The translations under genes and the position numbers were made by a program. Shown in pieces: positions 11,320-21,827 of a stretch of 64,000 bases of DNA. Every line of letters begins with the position of its first letter. Position 1 is the first letter of the stretch. The stretch comes from Candidatus Desulforudis audaxviator MP104C (lineage in GTDB: Bacteria; Bacillota; Desulfotomaculia; Desulfotomaculales; Desulforudaceae): the NCBI RefSeq assembly GCF_000018425.1, contig NC_010424.1:248001-312000 (forward strand), written 5' to 3'. The notes beneath the pieces were generated by a model. That model saw only the letters and a program-made list of their open reading frames with translations, searched no databases and was not told the origin of the DNA.

Positions 11320-12147
11320 ATGGCGACCAAAAAGTTTAAACCGACTTCCCCCGGACGCCGTTTCGTAACCGTTTCCGATTTTCGTGAAGTCACGGTAACG
11401 GAACCGGAGAAATCCCTGGTGGAGCCGCTGCGGAAAAAGGCCGGCCGGAACTTCCAGGGCCGGGTCACGGTGCGGCACCGGGGAGGCGGGCACAAGCGGC
11501 TGTACCGGGTGATTGACTTCAAGCGGAATAAGGACGGCGTACCGGGCAAGGTGGCAACCATCGAATACGATCCGAACCGCTCGGCGAACATCGCGCTGGT
11601 GAACTACGCCGACGGTGAGAAGAGGTACATCGTCGCCCCGGCGGGCTTAAAGGTCGGGCAGGAAATAATGTCCGGTCCCCAGGCCGATATCAAGGTCGGC
11701 AACGCGCTGCCCCTGCGCAACATCCCGCCGGGGGTGCTCATTCACAACATCGAGCTTTATCCCGGGCACGGGGCCCGGGTGGTCCGGTCCGCCGGGGGCT
11801 CGGCCCAACTGATGGCCAAGGAGGGCGACTACGCCCATGTCCGTCTGCCTTCGGGCGAGGTACGGCTCTTCCCCCTGGACTGCCGGGCGACCATCGGCCA
11901 AGTGGGCAACGTCGAGCACGAGAACATCGTTATCGGCAAGGCCGGGCGGGCGCGCTGGCTGGGCATCCGTCCGACCGTACGGGGCGTCGTAATGAACCCG
12001 GTCGATCATCCCCACGGCGGCGGCGAGGGCCGCTCACCGATCGGACGCCCCCCGGTTACCCCCTGGGGTAAACCGGCGCTGGGTACCAGAACCCGGAACA
12101 AGAAAAAGGCCAGCAGCAAGCTGATTGTCAAGCGGCGCACTAAGTAA
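11320..12147 (+). CDS. rplB: 50S ribosomal protein L2
   Basis: 275-residue L2, required for subunit association and peptidyl transfer. ATG 11320 follows a duplicated GGGAGGAAT site. Conserved [17 protein letters not shown], and the C-terminal [18 protein letters not shown] with the invariant histidine region, are present. Confidence 0.98.
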   Translation: MATKKFKPTSPGRRFVTVSDFREVTVTEPEKSLVEPLRKKAGRNFQGRVTVRHRGGGHKRLYRVIDFKRNKDGVPGKVATIEYDPNRSANIALVNYADGEKRYIVAPAGLKVGQEIMSGPQADIKVGNALPLRNIPPGVLIHNIELYPGHGARVVRSAGGSAQLMAKEGDYAHVRLPSGEVRLFPLDCRATIGQVGNVEHENIVIGKAGRARWLGIRPTVRGVVMNPVDHPHGGGEGRSPIGRPPVTPWGKPALGTRTRNKKKASSKLIVKRRTK

Positions 12148-12163
12148 GAAAGGGGGTAGCAAC

Positions 12164-12448
12164 GTGGGTCGGTCACTAAAGAAAGGGCCGTACTGCAGTC
12201 CGAAACTCCTGGCCCGGATCGAGGAAATGAACGAGAAGGACCAGAAGCGGGTTGTGAAGACCTGGTCCCGCCGGTCGACCATTTTCCCCCAGATGATTGG
12301 CCACACCATCGCTGTGTATGACGGGCGAAAGCACGTGCCGGTGTACGTCACCGAGGAAATGGTTGGGCATAAACTCGGCGAGTTTGCGCCCACGCGGACC
12401 TACCGGGGACATGGGCATCACACCGAAAGATCCACGGCGTTGAAGTAA
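12164..12448 (+). CDS. rpsS: 30S ribosomal protein S19
   Basis: 94-residue S19 of the 30S head. Start GTG 12164 ([16 protein letters not shown]) behind AAAGGGGGT gives the standard length; upstream open frame overlaps rplB. Conserved [24 protein letters not shown] is present in parts. Confidence 0.97.
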   Translation: MGRSLKKGPYCSPKLLARIEEMNEKDQKRVVKTWSRRSTIFPQMIGHTIAVYDGRKHVPVYVTEEMVGHKLGEFAPTRTYRGHGHHTERSTALK

Positions 12449-12461
12449 AGGGGGATTGTGT

Positions 12462-12803
12462 GTGGAAGCGAAAGCAGTAGCCAGATACATTCGTCTCTCC
12501 CCCGCCAAGGCGCGTGAAGTTGTCGGCCTGGTGCGGGGCAAAAGCGTGGACGAGGCGCTGGCCATCCTGCGGTTTACCCCGCAGCGGGCGGCCGGGGCGG
12601 TGGCCAAGGTGATCAAATCGGCGGCGGCCAACGCCGAGCACAACAACGATATGGACCGGACCCGGCTGGTCGTCGCCAAGGTTTACGTGGACCAGGGGCC
12701 TTCCCTGAAAAGGTTCCGGCCGCGTGCGTACGGCCGGGCGAACGTGATCAAGCACCGGACCAGCCACATCACCGTAATAGTCAGTGACGGAAAGGAGGGA
12801 TAA
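12462..12803 (+). CDS. rplV: 50S ribosomal protein L22
   Basis: 113-residue L22, whose beta-hairpin lines the exit tunnel. I chose GTG 12462 ([19 protein letters not shown]) because AAGGGGG at 12448-12454 has ideal spacing to it and the N-terminus matches the family; a TTG at 12456 is also in frame. Confidence 0.95.
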   Translation: MEAKAVARYIRLSPAKAREVVGLVRGKSVDEALAILRFTPQRAAGAVAKVIKSAAANAEHNNDMDRTRLVVAKVYVDQGPSLKRFRPRAYGRANVIKHRTSHITVIVSDGKEG

Positions 12804-12806
12804 TCA

Positions 12807-13463
12807 GTGGGTCAAAAGGTTGACCCGAGAGGGTTAAGGCTTGGGATTGTCCGCGATTGGGACGCCAAGTGGTATGCGGGCAAGAAAGACTTTTCCAACC
12901 TCCTCCTGGAAGACGTTAAGATCAGGGATTACATTAAAAGCAAGCTTTTGGCCGCGGGGATATCCCGGATTCATATCGAGCGTACGGCTAACCGGGTGCG
13001 TATCGCCATCCACACGGCGAAGCCGGGGGTGGTGATCGGCCGCGGCGGTACGGAAGTCGAGGTTCTGCGCAAAGAACTTGAGAAGCTGACCGGGAGGCAG
13101 ATCAGCATAAACATCGTGGAGATCAAGACGCCCGAACTCGATGCCCAACTGGTGGCCGAGAACGTGGCCGCCCAACTCCAGCGGCGCGTCGCCTTTCGCC
13201 GGGCCATGAAGCAGGCGGTGGGACGGGCCATGAAGCTCGGGGCCAAGGGAATTAGAATCTCTGTTGCCGGCCGGTTGGCCGGGGCGGAAATCGCCCGTAC
13301 CGAGTGGTACAGCGAGGGCAAGGTGCCCCTCCACACCCTGCGGGCGGACATTGACTACGGTTTTTCCGAGGCGAAAACCACCTACGGCAAGATCGGGGTC
13401 AAGGTCTGGATTTACCGGGGTGAGATTCTTCCGGAAAGGGCTGCGCGTGAAGGAGGCAGGTAA
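12807..13463 (+). CDS. rpsC: 30S ribosomal protein S3
   Basis: 218-residue S3, part of the mRNA entry helicase. Begins [13 protein letters not shown] at GTG 12807, three bases after rplV. The KH domain with [11 protein letters not shown] (near residue 73) and the C-terminal domain ending in YRGEILPER are intact. Confidence 0.97.
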   Translation: MGQKVDPRGLRLGIVRDWDAKWYAGKKDFSNLLLEDVKIRDYIKSKLLAAGISRIHIERTANRVRIAIHTAKPGVVIGRGGTEVEVLRKELEKLTGRQISINIVEIKTPELDAQLVAENVAAQLQRRVAFRRAMKQAVGRAMKLGAKGIRISVAGRLAGAEIARTEWYSEGKVPLHTLRADIDYGFSEAKTTYGKIGVKVWIYRGEILPERAAREGGR

Positions 13464-13465
13464 AA

Positions 13466-13897
13466 ATGTTGACGCCCAAGAGGGTTAAATGGAGAAGACA
13501 ACACCGGCCCGATCGAGCCGGAAAGGCCAAGGGCGGCACCAAAATACAGTTCGGCGACCTGGCCTTGCAGTCACTCGATGTCGCCTGGATATCGAGCCGG
13601 CAGATCGAGGCGGCCCGTATTGCGATGACCCGTCACGTAAAGCGCGGCGGCAAAGTCTGGATCCGCATCTTCCCGGACCGGCCGATCACGGCCAAACCGG
13701 CGGAAACCCGCATGGGCTCCGGCAAGGGCTCGCCGGAATACTGGGTTGCCGTGGTGAAGCCGGGACGGATCATGTTTGAAATCGCCGGAGTGCCGGAGGA
13801 AACGGCGCGCGAGGCTTTGCGTCTTGCTTCTCATAAACTGCCCTGCAGAACGAAAATTGTGAAACGCCAGGAAGTGGGTGAGGCCGGTGAAGGTTAA
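13466..13897 (+). CDS. rplP: 50S ribosomal protein L16
   Basis: 143-residue L16 at the A-site of the large subunit. Begins [16 protein letters not shown]. Conserved [20 protein letters not shown] near residue 80. It overlaps the start of rpmC by 11 bases. Confidence 0.97.
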   Translation: MLTPKRVKWRRQHRPDRAGKAKGGTKIQFGDLALQSLDVAWISSRQIEAARIAMTRHVKRGGKVWIRIFPDRPITAKPAETRMGSGKGSPEYWVAVVKPGRIMFEIAGVPEETAREALRLASHKLPCRTKIVKRQEVGEAGEG

Positions 13898-14090
13898 GGA
13901 GCTCAGGGAAATGACGGATGTGGAGTTGCGCAAGAAGCTGGCCGATACCAAAGACGAACTGTTCCGCCTGAGATTTCAGAGTGCCACCGGGCAGCTCGAC
14001 AATCCCATGAAAATACAAGAGGTCCGGAGACGCATCGCCCGGGTGAAGACGGTGCTGCGGGAAAGGGAGCTGGGCATCAAGCACGCGTAA
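13887..14090 (+). CDS. rpmC: 50S ribosomal protein L29
   Basis: 67-residue L29 near the tunnel exit. GTG 13887 gives the canonical [14 protein letters not shown]; an in-frame GTG at 13878 would add three residues. Contains the conserved [13 protein letters not shown]. Confidence 0.94.
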   Translation: MKVKELREMTDVELRKKLADTKDELFRLRFQSATGQLDNPMKIQEVRRRIARVKTVLRERELGIKHA

Positions 14091-14102
14091 GGAGGAAAGA
14101 CA

Positions 14103-14360
14103 GTGGAACGCAAAAGCCGCAAAGTGCGGACCGGTAGGGTTGTGAGCGACAAAATGGACAAGACGGTTGTGGTAGCCGTGGACACCCTGGTCAAACACCC
14201 GCTTTACGGGCGCACGGTTCGCCGTACCCGGAAGTTCATGGCCCACGATGAAGATAACCAGTGCCGAATCGGCGATAAGGTAAAAATTGCGGAGACGCGC
14301 CCTCTGTCCCGGCACAAGCGTTGGCGGGTGGCCGAGGTGCTGGAGCGGTCGCAGATCTAG
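14103..14360 (+). CDS. rpsQ: 30S ribosomal protein S17
   Basis: 85-residue S17, an OB-fold 16S rRNA binder. GTG 14103 follows GGAGGAAAGA. Conserved [20 protein letters not shown] at the N-terminus and the [15 protein letters not shown] region. Confidence 0.97.
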   Translation: MERKSRKVRTGRVVSDKMDKTVVVAVDTLVKHPLYGRTVRRTRKFMAHDEDNQCRIGDKVKIAETRPLSRHKRWRVAEVLERSQI

Positions 14361-14376
14361 AGGAGGTTTTAGGGCC

Positions 14377-14745
14377 TTGATTCAGGTACAAACGGTGCTC
14401 AACGTAGCCGACAATACCGGGGCCAAGAAACTGATGTGCATCCGGATTTTGGGCAGTTCCTTTCGGCGCTACGCCTCCATCGGCGACATCATTGTCTGCT
14501 CCTGCAAGGAGGCGGCCCCCGGCGGAGTGGTCAAGAAAGGCGATGTGGTCAAGGCCGTGGTGGTCAGGACCAAGAAGGAAATCGGGCGCCCGGACGGTTC
14601 CTACATCAAGTTCGACGAAAACGCCGCGGTGGTGATCAAGGACGACAAGAGCCCGCGGGGTACCCGCATCTTCGGTCCGGTGGCGCGGGAACTGAGGGAA
14701 AAGGACTTTATGAAAATTGTCTCCCTTGCTCCCGAGGTACTGTAG
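14377..14745 (+). CDS. rplN: 50S ribosomal protein L14
   Basis: 122-residue L14 at the subunit interface. The start is TTG 14377 ([18 protein letters not shown]) behind AGGAGGTTTT, giving exactly the family length. It is followed by an unusual 294-bp non-coding stretch before rplX. Confidence 0.96.
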   Translation: MIQVQTVLNVADNTGAKKLMCIRILGSSFRRYASIGDIIVCSCKEAAPGGVVKKGDVVKAVVVRTKKEIGRPDGSYIKFDENAAVVIKDDKSPRGTRIFGPVARELREKDFMKIVSLAPEVL

Positions 14746-14914
14746 GAACCAGAATCCAGGAGTCAGGAGTCAGAATTCAGAATTCCAAAGTTGGGAGTGG
14801 ACTTCAGGAGTTGGGAGCGGGGAAAAGGAGGATTGCCCCCCTTTGTGGAGCCCGGGAAGAGAGAAACCGAGAACCAGGAGTAAGTAGCGACACGGAAATA
14901 GGGACTGCGGAAAT

Positions 14915-14936
14915 TGGGGACGCCACCCCTTTTTCC
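14915..14936 (+). terminator. Terminator-like hairpin inside the S10 operon (first)
   Basis: GGGG-ACGCCA-CCCC followed directly by TTTTT. The stem is only four G-C pairs, so it may be weak or be just a member of the short palindrome family seen elsewhere in the window. Confidence 0.4.
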
Positions 14937-14975
14937 GGGAGCTAAGAGGTAGAAAAAGCGGAATAACAGGAGTCG

Positions 14976-15013
14976 GCCCGAAAAAATAGGGGACTTGACC
15001 CCCTTTTTCGGGC
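14976..15013 (+). terminator. Terminator-like hairpin inside the S10 operon (second)
   Basis: A GCCCGAAAAA arm at 14976-14985 pairs with TTTTTCGGGC at 15004-15013. A nested GGGGAC/GACCCC core lies between them. On the plus strand the T-run is inside the stem. It could attenuate transcription of the second half of the operon or be a mobile palindrome; not decidable from sequence. Confidence 0.45.
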
Positions 15014-15039
15014 GGGCGCAAGATGGTGAGGTGTGAACA

Positions 15040-15360
15040 GTGGGTAAGATGAATGTGCGCAAGGGGGATAAAGTGGTGGTGATCACCGGTAAGGACGCCG
15101 GCAAACGTGGTAAGATCATCGAGGCTATCCCCGACAAAAACAAGGTGATCGTCGAAGGCGTCAACGTGGTCAAGAGACATTCCCGCCCGACCCGGAAACT
15201 GCCGCAAGGCGGAATCCAGGAGAAGGAGGCCCCGATTGACTCTTCAAACGTAATGCTGCTGTGCGCGCGGTGCCACAAACCGACCCGCGTGGGACGGCGC
15301 ATCCTGGACGACGGCACTAAGGTCAGGGTTTGCAAGAAGTGCGGCGAAGCACTGCAGTAG
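15040..15360 (+). CDS. rplX: 50S ribosomal protein L24
   Basis: 106-residue L24 with an N-terminal KOW motif ([18 protein letters not shown]). The C-terminal part holds two cysteine pairs (LLCARCHKP and [11 protein letters not shown]) that could bind zinc. GTG 15040 follows GGTGAGGTG; ATG 15049 is an alternative start. Confidence 0.96.
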   Translation: MGKMNVRKGDKVVVITGKDAGKRGKIIEAIPDKNKVIVEGVNVVKRHSRPTRKLPQGGIQEKEAPIDSSNVMLLCARCHKPTRVGRRILDDGTKVRVCKKCGEALQ

Positions 15361-15389
15361 CCGTAAGGAACAAAGGGGGCTTTTAAGAG

Positions 15390-15932
15390 GTGTCGGGACT
15401 GAAACAAAAGTACATTGAGGAAGTCATTCCGGCGATGATGGATAAGTTTAAGTACCGCAACGTGATGGAAGTCCCCCGGTTGGAGAAGGTCGTAATCAAC
15501 ATCGGCATGGGGGAGGCCGTCCAGAACGCCAAGGCCATCGATGCCGCGATGCAGGACCTGCGGACCATTACGGGCCAGCAGCCGGTGGTGACCAGGGCCA
15601 AGAAATCGGTGGCGGCCTTCAAAATCCGGGAAGGGATGCGAATTGGACTCAAGGTGACGCTGCGGGGGAGCCGGATGTATGATTTTGTGGACCGCCTGAT
15701 CAACGTGGCGCTGCCCCGGGTCCGGGACTTCCGTGGAGTTTCCCCCAAGGCTTTCGACGGTCGGGGGAACTACACGCTGGGCTTGAAAGAGCAGTTGATA
15801 TTCCCGGAGATCGACTATGATAAAATCGACAAGGTGCGGGGAATGGACATCACTTTCGTGACCAGCGCCAAGAGCGACGAAGAGGCCCGGGAATTCTTAA
15901 GACTGATCGGGATGCCGTTGAAACCTCATTAA
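15390..15932 (+). CDS. rplE: 50S ribosomal protein L5
   Basis: 180-residue L5, which binds 5S rRNA and contacts P-site tRNA. GTG 15390. Conserved [33 protein letters not shown] and the C-terminal [20 protein letters not shown] are present. Confidence 0.97.
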
Positions 15933-15945
15933 AGGAGGGCAGCTA

Positions 15946-16131
15946 ATGGCAAAAAAATCCTTAATCGAGAAAGCCAACCGGCCGCCGGCGTTTCGGGTGC
16001 GGCAGTACAACCGGTGCAAGCTCTGTGGTCGGCCACGGGCGTACATGCGCAAGTTCGGTGTGTGCCGCATCTGTTTCCGAAGCTTGTGTTACCGGGGACA
16101 GATCCCCGGAGTCCGCAAGGCAAGCTGGTAA
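15946..16131 (+). CDS. rpsN: 30S ribosomal protein S14, zinc-binding type
   Basis: 61-residue short S14 (type Z). The two zinc pairs CKLC (near residue 24) and CRIC (near residue 40) are intact, which marks the zinc-dependent form rather than the longer zinc-free form. Confidence 0.97.
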
Positions 16132-16147
16132 AGGAGGTAGTGGGTTC

Positions 16148-16543
16148 ATGTTAACGGATCCGATTGCGGATTACCTTACGCGTATCCGGAACGCCAATAC
16201 TGCCTTTCACGAGACCACCGAGGTTCCGGCTTCGGGGATCAAGAAAGCGCTCACTGAGATCCTCAAGGAAGAAGGCTTCATCAGGGGTTTCGAAGTGGTG
16301 GACGACGGTAAGCAGGGTAAGATCCGAATTTACCTGAAATACGGTAAGAACAAGGAACGGGTGATCACCGGCTTGAAGCGCATTTCCAAGCCGGGTCTGC
16401 GGGTGTACGCGGGCAAAGAAGAAGTTCCCCGGGTGCTCGGTGGGCTGGGCATTGCCATCCTGTCCACCTCCAAGGGGATCATGACCGACAAAGAGGCCCG
16501 GAAAGAGGGTATCGGCGGAGAGGTAATCTGCTACATCTGGTAG
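16148..16543 (+). CDS. rpsH: 30S ribosomal protein S8
   Basis: 131-residue S8, a primary 16S rRNA binder and translational regulator of the spc operon in some bacteria. ATG 16148 ([17 protein letters not shown]) behind AGGAGGTAG; upstream open frame overlaps rpsN. C-terminal [20 protein letters not shown] is typical. Confidence 0.97.
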   Translation: MLTDPIADYLTRIRNANTAFHETTEVPASGIKKALTEILKEEGFIRGFEVVDDGKQGKIRIYLKYGKNKERVITGLKRISKPGLRVYAGKEEVPRVLGGLGIAILSTSKGIMTDKEARKEGIGGEVICYIW

Positions 16544-16571
16544 CGACAGTCGGGAGGTGAACTACGAGCAG

Positions 16572-17117
16572 ATGTCACGGATCGGAAGAATGCCGATTAA
16601 AATACCGCCGGACGTGAAGATCACGATCGAAGGCAACACCGTGCGGGTCGAGGGCCCGAAGGGCCGGCTCGAGCGGGAAATACCGGCCAACACGAAACTG
16701 GTGGTCGAAAACGGCCGGGCGGTGATCGAGAAGGCGGGCGAGGAAAAGCCCGGCACAGCGATGTTGGGTTTGACCCGCACCCTGGTGGCGAACATGGTCG
16801 ACGGGGTGACCAAGGGTTTTCAGCGGAACCTGGAACTGACCGGAGTCGGCTACCGTGCTTCGCTTCAGGGCCGGAAGCTGGTTATGACGCTGGGATATTC
16901 GCACCCCGTGGAATATGAACCACCCGCCGACATTGAGATCGAAGTGCCGGCGGTTACCCGGATCATCATCCGGGGTGCCGACAAGGAAAAGGTGGGCCGT
17001 GTGGCGGCCAAGATCAGGTCTTTCCGGAGCCCCGAGCCCTACAAAGGCAAAGGTGTGCGGTACGAAGGCGAGAAGATTCGCCTGAAGGCCGGTAAGGCCG
17101 GACTGAAGAAGCGATAG
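16572..17117 (+). CDS. rplF: 50S ribosomal protein L6
   Basis: 181-residue L6 near the GTPase centre. ATG 16572 gives the canonical [25 protein letters not shown] site lies 12 bases upstream; a GTG at 16557 is in frame but within that site. C-terminal [18 protein letters not shown] present. Confidence 0.96.
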   Translation: MSRIGRMPIKIPPDVKITIEGNTVRVEGPKGRLEREIPANTKLVVENGRAVIEKAGEEKPGTAMLGLTRTLVANMVDGVTKGFQRNLELTGVGYRASLQGRKLVMTLGYSHPVEYEPPADIEIEVPAVTRIIIRGADKEKVGRVAAKIRSFRSPEPYKGKGVRYEGEKIRLKAGKAGLKKR

Positions 17118-17137
17118 CGAAAGGAGGGGCACGGCTC

Positions 17138-17509
17138 TTGCTGAACAAAACCAGTCGTAAGGAGCAGCGCGAACGGAGAAGAATCAGAGTGCGCAAGAAA
17201 ATCACCGGCACTCGGGAGTGCCCCAGACTCAATGTCTTCCGCAGTGCGAGGCATATCTACGCGCAACTCGTGGACGACGAACGCGGGGTGACCCTCTGTG
17301 CGGCCTCTACTCTTCTTCCGGAGCTGAAGGAAAGGCTGGGTGACGGGGGGGGCAAAATCGGGGTGGCCCGTGCTGTGGGCGAAATGATCGCTGAAAAGGC
17401 GAAGTCCCTGGGGATCGAAAGGGTGGTTTTCGACCGCGCCGGTTACCTATACCACGGCCGAGTAAAGGCCCTGGCCGAAGGGGCCCGGGCAAAAGGTCTT
17501 GAATTTTAA
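17138..17509 (+). CDS. rplR: 50S ribosomal protein L18
   Basis: 123-residue 5S rRNA-binding protein. TTG 17138 follows AAAGGAGGGG. Conserved [19 protein letters not shown] in the middle and [19 protein letters not shown] at the C-terminus. Confidence 0.96.
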   Translation: MLNKTSRKEQRERRRIRVRKKITGTRECPRLNVFRSARHIYAQLVDDERGVTLCAASTLLPELKERLGDGGGKIGVARAVGEMIAEKAKSLGIERVVFDRAGYLYHGRVKALAEGARAKGLEF

Positions 17510-17527
17510 AACGACGGGGGGAATGAC

Positions 17528-18034
17528 GTGGGCAGGATAGACGCCTCTAAAATGGAGATCTCGGAAAAAGTGGTTTTCATCAACCGCTGCGCCAAGGTGG
17601 TCAAAGGCGGCCGCCGGTTCAGTTTCTCGGCCCTCGTCGTGGTCGGGGACGGCGCCGGGCACGTCGGTTTCGGGCTGGGTAAGGCGACCGAAGTCCCGGA
17701 AGCGATTCGCAAAGGAATCGAGGACGGGAAGAAGAACCTTATTCAAGTGCCCCTGGCCGGCACCACCATCACGCACGAGGTTCTGGGACGGTACGGCGCG
17801 GGCAAGGTCCTTTTGCGGCCGGCCTCCCCCGGCACTGGCGTGATCGCCGGCGGCCCGGTGCGCGCGGTGCTTGAACTGGCCGGTGTTCGGGATATATTGA
17901 CCAAGTCCCTGGGCTCCAACAACGCCAACAATATGGTCCGGGCCACAATCGATGCCTTGAAACAACTGAAGACCAGGGATGAGGTTGCGCGCAACCGCGG
18001 TAAGGACGTTAAGGAACTCAGGACGGGGGGTTAA
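17528..18034 (+). CDS. rpsE: 30S ribosomal protein S5
   Basis: 168-residue S5, contributing to decoding accuracy. GTG 17528. The dsRNA-binding N-domain ([18 protein letters not shown]) and [20 protein letters not shown] are present. Confidence 0.97.
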   Translation: MGRIDASKMEISEKVVFINRCAKVVKGGRRFSFSALVVVGDGAGHVGFGLGKATEVPEAIRKGIEDGKKNLIQVPLAGTTITHEVLGRYGAGKVLLRPASPGTGVIAGGPVRAVLELAGVRDILTKSLGSNNANNMVRATIDALKQLKTRDEVARNRGKDVKELRTGG

Positions 18035-18038
18035 GATC

Positions 18039-18233
18039 GTGGCCGAGAAGAAGAAATCAAAGCTCAAAATCACACTGGTGAAAAGCCTGATCGGCCGGCC
18101 CGAAACCCAGCGCCGGACCGTCCGGGCCCTGGGACTCACCCGGATGCACCAGACGGTGGAGCAAAACGATGTGCCCCAGATCCGAGGCATGGTCAATAGA
18201 ATCAGACATCTAGTCAAGGTTGAGGAAGCGTAA
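18039..18233 (+). CDS. rpmD: 50S ribosomal protein L30
   Basis: 64-residue L30. GTG 18039 behind a G-rich site. Core [20 protein letters not shown] and [19 protein letters not shown] are typical. Confidence 0.95.
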   Translation: MAEKKKSKLKITLVKSLIGRPETQRRTVRALGLTRMHQTVEQNDVPQIRGMVNRIRHLVKVEEA

Positions 18234-18245
18234 GGGGGTGCAGGC

Positions 18246-18686
18246 TTGAAACTCAGCGAACTGAAACCGCCGGCCGGGGCCCGGAAGAAACCGACTCGCA
18301 AGGGGCAGGGTATCGCCACGGGTCAGGGCAAGACGGCGGGCCGTGGTCATAAAGGTCAGAAGGCCCGGTCGGGCGGTGGTGTCCGCCGGGGTTTTGAAGG
18401 GGGCCAGATGCCCCTGACCCGCCGGATGCCGAAGCGGGGCTTCACGAACATCTTTAAGAAGTTTTTCGCCGTGGTGAACCTGGAAGATTTGAACCGGTTT
18501 GAAGAAGGAACCGTAGTCACACCCGAAGTATTGCTGGAAAACCGGATGGTTCGCAAAGGGGTGGACGGAATCAAAATTCTGGGGACCGGCGAGCTCAAAA
18601 AACCGTTGACCGTGCGGGCGCACGCCTTTTCAGGGGCGGCCCGGGAGAAAATCGCTGCCGCCGGGGGAAAGGCCGAGGTGATTTAA
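18246..18686 (+). CDS. rplO: 50S ribosomal protein L15
   Basis: 146-residue L15. TTG 18246 behind AAGGGGGTGCA. Conserved [20 protein letters not shown] and [20 protein letters not shown]. Its stop codon is directly followed by the secY start. Confidence 0.96.
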
Positions 18687-19961
18687 TTGCAGTTCTTGAG
18701 CACCTTGCAGGCCGCCGTAAAGGTTACGGAACTCAGGAACAAGCTCTTGTTTACCCTGGCGATGCTCCTGATTTTCCGGATCGGGGCCCACGTCCCGACG
18801 CCGGGGGTGCGTCCCGAGGCCATGGCTGAGCTGATCGCCAGCGGTGTGCTGTTCGGCTTCTTTGACGTCATTTCCGGGGGCGCGTTCAAGAATTTTTCGG
18901 TGTTCGCGATGGGGATCATCCCGTACATCAACGCTTCGATCATAATGCAGCTCCTGACCGTGGTCATTCCGAAACTGGAGCGGCTGGCGAAAGAGGGTGA
19001 AGAGGGACGGAAAAAGATCCAGCAGTACATCCGCTACGGCACGGCGGTCCTGGCCTTCCTGCAGGCCATCGGTATGTCGGTGGCCATCAAGGGCGCCCTG
19101 ATTTCGCCGACCGTGGTGAACTACCTGTTCGTAGCCCTCATCCTCACGGCGGGAACCGTGTTCCTGATGTGGCTGGGTGAGCAGATCACCGAAAAGGGGA
19201 TCGGCAACGGAATCTCGCTGTTGATCTTCGCCGGCATCGTATCCCGGGTTCCGGAGGGGGTGACCCGGGTGGTCGAGTATTTGCAGGTCGGCACGATCAA
19301 CATTCTGAGTGTGCTCGCCCTGTTGATCATCGGGACACTGGTGATCGCCGCGGTGGTCGCCATGCACGAGGGGCAGCGCCGTATTCCGGTGCAGTACGCG
19401 AAGCGCGTCATCGGACGCCGGGTCTACGGGGGGCAGACCACGCACCTGCCGCTGAAAGTCAATCAGGCGGGCGTGATCCCGGTGATTTTCGCCTCCTCGA
19501 TGTTGATCTTCCCGGAGCAGATGCTGCAGTGGTTCTCCGGGAACGCGGTGGCGGCGTGGTTCCTGAACTTCTTCCACTGGGGGTCGTTCTTCCATACCAC
19601 CCTGTACGCCCTGCTGATTATCGGCTTTACATATTTTTACACGGCGATTATCATGAATCCGGTGGATATGGCCGACAACATCAAAAAGCACGGCGGCTTC
19701 ATCCCGGGAATCCGCCCGGGCCGCCCGACCGCCGAGTATATTTCCAAGGTGATGTCCAGAATCACCCTGGCGGGGGCCATATTCCTGGCGCTTATCGCGA
19801 TTTTGCCGAACTTCGTGCTCTTGGCAACCCAGATCCCGAACGTGTACTTCGGGGGCACCGCCCTTTTGATCGTGGTCGGCGTGGCCTTGGAGACCATGAA
19901 ACAGGTGGAGGCGCACCTGTTGATGCGCAGCTACCAGGGGTTCATCAAGCAGTCCGGGTGA
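18687..19961 (+). CDS. secY: Preprotein translocase subunit SecY
   Basis: 424-residue channel of the Sec translocase with about ten membrane helices. TTG 18687 starts immediately after the L15 stop, so initiation probably depends on coupling. Typical [11 protein letters not shown] in helix 1 and [14 protein letters not shown]-like and [17 protein letters not shown] loops are present. In Bacillus adk normally follows; here the next gene is map. Confidence 0.97.
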   Translation: MQFLSTLQAAVKVTELRNKLLFTLAMLLIFRIGAHVPTPGVRPEAMAELIASGVLFGFFDVISGGAFKNFSVFAMGIIPYINASIIMQLLTVVIPKLERLAKEGEEGRKKIQQYIRYGTAVLAFLQAIGMSVAIKGALISPTVVNYLFVALILTAGTVFLMWLGEQITEKGIGNGISLLIFAGIVSRVPEGVTRVVEYLQVGTINILSVLALLIIGTLVIAAVVAMHEGQRRIPVQYAKRVIGRRVYGGQTTHLPLKVNQAGVIPVIFASSMLIFPEQMLQWFSGNAVAAWFLNFFHWGSFFHTTLYALLIIGFTYFYTAIIMNPVDMADNIKKHGGFIPGIRPGRPTAEYISKVMSRITLAGAIFLALIAILPNFVLLATQIPNVYFGGTALLIVVGVALETMKQVEAHLLMRSYQGFIKQSG

Positions 19962-19965
19962 TCAG

Positions 19966-20715
19966 ATGATTACCAGCAAATCCGCCCGCGAAATTGGTTA
20001 CATGCGGGAAGCCGGGCGCGTGGTGGCCGGGGCGTTCGCCGAACTAGCCCGGTACATAGAACCCGGTATCACGACCCGGGAACTGGATGCGGTGGCGGAG
20101 AGATTCATTCGCAAGCAGAGAGCGAAACCCGCCTTTAAAGGTCTATACGGTTTCCCGGCGACCATCTGCGCGTCGGTCAACGAAGAGGTGGTGCACGGGA
20201 TTCCCGGTTTAAGGAAACTAAAGAATGGAGATATTATCAGTATTGACATCGGGGCGGAAATTAATGGATATTTTGGGGACGGTGCGGTGACTTTCCCGGT
20301 CGGTAAACCGGAGGCAAAGGTTCTGGAACTGCTGCGGGTGACCGAAGAGGCTCTTTATCTAGGTATTGCCCAGGCCAGGCCCGGAAACCGGTTGACCGAT
20401 ATCTCCCATGCGGTGCAGACCCACGTAGAGCACCACGGATTTTCGGTGGTCCGCGATTACGTCGGACACGGCATCGGAGCCAAGATGCACGAGGACCCGC
20501 AGATTCCAAACTACGGTCCTCCGGGAAGGGGCCCCCGGCTGGAGCCGGGTATGACGCTGGCCCTGGAACCCATGGTGAACATGGGCCTCCATGAGGTGAT
20601 GACGCTGGAGGACCGGTGGACGGTGGTGACCAAAGACGGTCAGCCATCCGCCCACTTTGAACACACCATCCTGATCACCGACGGGGAGCCGGAAATCCTC
20701 ACCCGGACCTGGTAA
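19966..20715 (+). CDS. map: Methionine aminopeptidase, type I
   Basis: 249-residue metalloprotease removing the initiator methionine. Metal ligands appear in the expected order: [15 protein letters not shown] (two Asp), [16 protein letters not shown] (His), then EPMV and FEHTILIT (Glu). ATG 19966 lies four bases after the secY stop. No adk gene lies between. Confidence 0.97.
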   Translation: MITSKSAREIGYMREAGRVVAGAFAELARYIEPGITTRELDAVAERFIRKQRAKPAFKGLYGFPATICASVNEEVVHGIPGLRKLKNGDIISIDIGAEINGYFGDGAVTFPVGKPEAKVLELLRVTEEALYLGIAQARPGNRLTDISHAVQTHVEHHGFSVVRDYVGHGIGAKMHEDPQIPNYGPPGRGPRLEPGMTLALEPMVNMGLHEVMTLEDRWTVVTKDGQPSAHFEHTILITDGEPEILTRTW

Positions 20716-20796
20716 GAGGATGGACCGGCTGCCGGTCGGGCGGAAAGTGTGGGCGCTATTCAGCTGGCAGTGACCTCGCGGGAGGGGGGTGGACCC

Positions 20797-21084
20797 GTGG
20801 AAGCAGAGCGGATCACACCGGGCCGGGTGGTTATTTCCCGGGCGGGTCGGGATGCCGGACAGTGTTACGTGGTGGTAGCCTTACTCAGCGATTCCCGGGT
20901 GGCCCTGGCCGACGGGGTGGGACGGCGGATGGCGAATCCAAAGCGTAAGAACATCAAGCATTTGAAACTAGTCGCGGCTCAGGACCCAGAAGTGGAGCGC
21001 AAGTTTGCCAATGGAGAGAGAATAACGGACGCCGATATCCGAAGAGTGCTGTGGGTTTTGATGGAGAAGGAGGGTTGCCAGTGA
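20797..21084 (+). CDS. KOW-domain RNA-binding protein (L14e-like)
   Basis: 95-residue protein with a KOW-like start ([24 protein letters not shown]) and a middle region resembling ribosomal L14e ([20 protein letters not shown]). GTG 20797 behind GGGAGGGGGG is chosen over an upstream in-frame start. Such proteins are commonly found between map and infA in Clostridia; they probably bind rRNA but the function is not established. Its stop overlaps the infA start by four bases (GTGA). Confidence 0.85.
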   Translation: MEAERITPGRVVISRAGRDAGQCYVVVALLSDSRVALADGVGRRMANPKRKNIKHLKLVAAQDPEVERKFANGERITDADIRRVLWVLMEKEGCQ

Positions 21085-21296
21085 AGCAGGACGTTATCGA
21101 GGTGGAGGGGAAGGTCGTCGAGCCTTTGCCCAACGCCATGTTCCGCGTTGAGCTGCCCAACGGCCACAAGGTCTTGGCCCATGTGTCCGGAAAGATCCGG
21201 ATGAACTTTATCCGTATCCTACCCGGAGACCGGGTAATGGTCGAGCTTTCTCCATATGATCTTTCCCGAGGCCGGATCGTATACCGTTATAAGTAA
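21081..21296 (+). CDS. infA: Translation initiation factor IF-1
   Basis: 71-residue OB-fold factor that blocks the A-site during initiation. GTG 21081 ([19 protein letters not shown]) overlaps the previous stop. Conserved [20 protein letters not shown] and the C-terminal [13 protein letters not shown]. Confidence 0.97.
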   Translation: MKQDVIEVEGKVVEPLPNAMFRVELPNGHKVLAHVSGKIRMNFIRILPGDRVMVELSPYDLSRGRIVYRYK

Positions 21297-21317
21297 AAAA
21301 TTTAAGGGGGCATTACG

Positions 21318-21431
21318 GTGAAGGTCAAACCTTCCGTAAAAACCGTTTGTGAGAAGTGTAAGGTGATTCGCCGTAAGGGTAAAGTCGTGATTATTTGTTC
21401 CAACGCCAAGCATAAACAAAGGCAAGGATAA
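21318..21431 (+). CDS. rpmJ: 50S ribosomal protein L36
   Basis: 37-residue L36, too short for ordinary ORF calling. GTG 21318 follows AAGGGGG. Protein begins [20 protein letters not shown] and ends [11 protein letters not shown]. The zinc ligands C-x2-C, C and H are all present (zinc-binding form). Confidence 0.96.
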   Translation: MKVKPSVKTVCEKCKVIRRKGKVVIICSNAKHKQRQG

Positions 21432-21444
21432 GGAGTGAGGGTTT

Positions 21445-21816
21445 TTGGCGAGAATATCGGGGGTTGATCTGCCGAGAGACAAGCGGGTGGAAGTGGCCCT
21501 GACCTATATTTACGGCATCGGCCGTTCGTCGGCGAAACAGCTTCTGGAACAGGTCAACGTCAACCCTGAAACCCGGGTCCGGGACCTGACCGAGGAAGAG
21601 ATCTCCCGGCTCAGGGACTTGATTGACAAAGAGTATAAGGTGGAAGGGGATCTCCGGCGCGAGGTATCCCTGAACATTAAGCGACTGATTGAAATCGGAT
21701 CATACCGCGGTTTGCGGCACCGGCGCGGCCTGCCGGTGTGGGGCCAGCGCACCAGGACCAACGCTAGGACGCGGAAAGGCCCCAAGAAGACCGTGGGCGT
21801 CCGCAGAAAGAAGTAG
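21445..21816 (+). CDS. rpsM: 30S ribosomal protein S13
   Basis: 123-residue S13 of the 30S head. TTG 21445 behind AAGGAGTGAGG. Begins [21 protein letters not shown]-terminal [19 protein letters not shown] is typical. Confidence 0.97.
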   Translation: MARISGVDLPRDKRVEVALTYIYGIGRSSAKQLLEQVNVNPETRVRDLTEEEISRLRDLIDKEYKVEGDLRREVSLNIKRLIEIGSYRGLRHRRGLPVWGQRTRTNARTRKGPKKTVGVRRKK

Positions 21817-21827
21817 GAGGTTAGCAG

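Larger units (their letters stand above)
14746..15039. other. 294-bp non-coding insert between rplN and rplX
   Basis: In most Firmicutes rplN and rplX lie within a few tens of bases of each other. Here 294 bp separate them. The left part (about 14751-14820) is built of short imperfect direct repeats of AGGAGTC, AGAATTC and TTGGGAG units. The right part holds two GGGG/CCCC hairpins followed by T-runs (14915-14936 and 14976-15013). I see no convincing protein-coding frame. Origin by insertion of repetitive DNA is inferred. Confidence 0.85.

Noticed and set aside
18630-19916. 428-codon minus-strand frame across secY
   Set aside because: Antisense shadow of secY; low-complexity charged translation.
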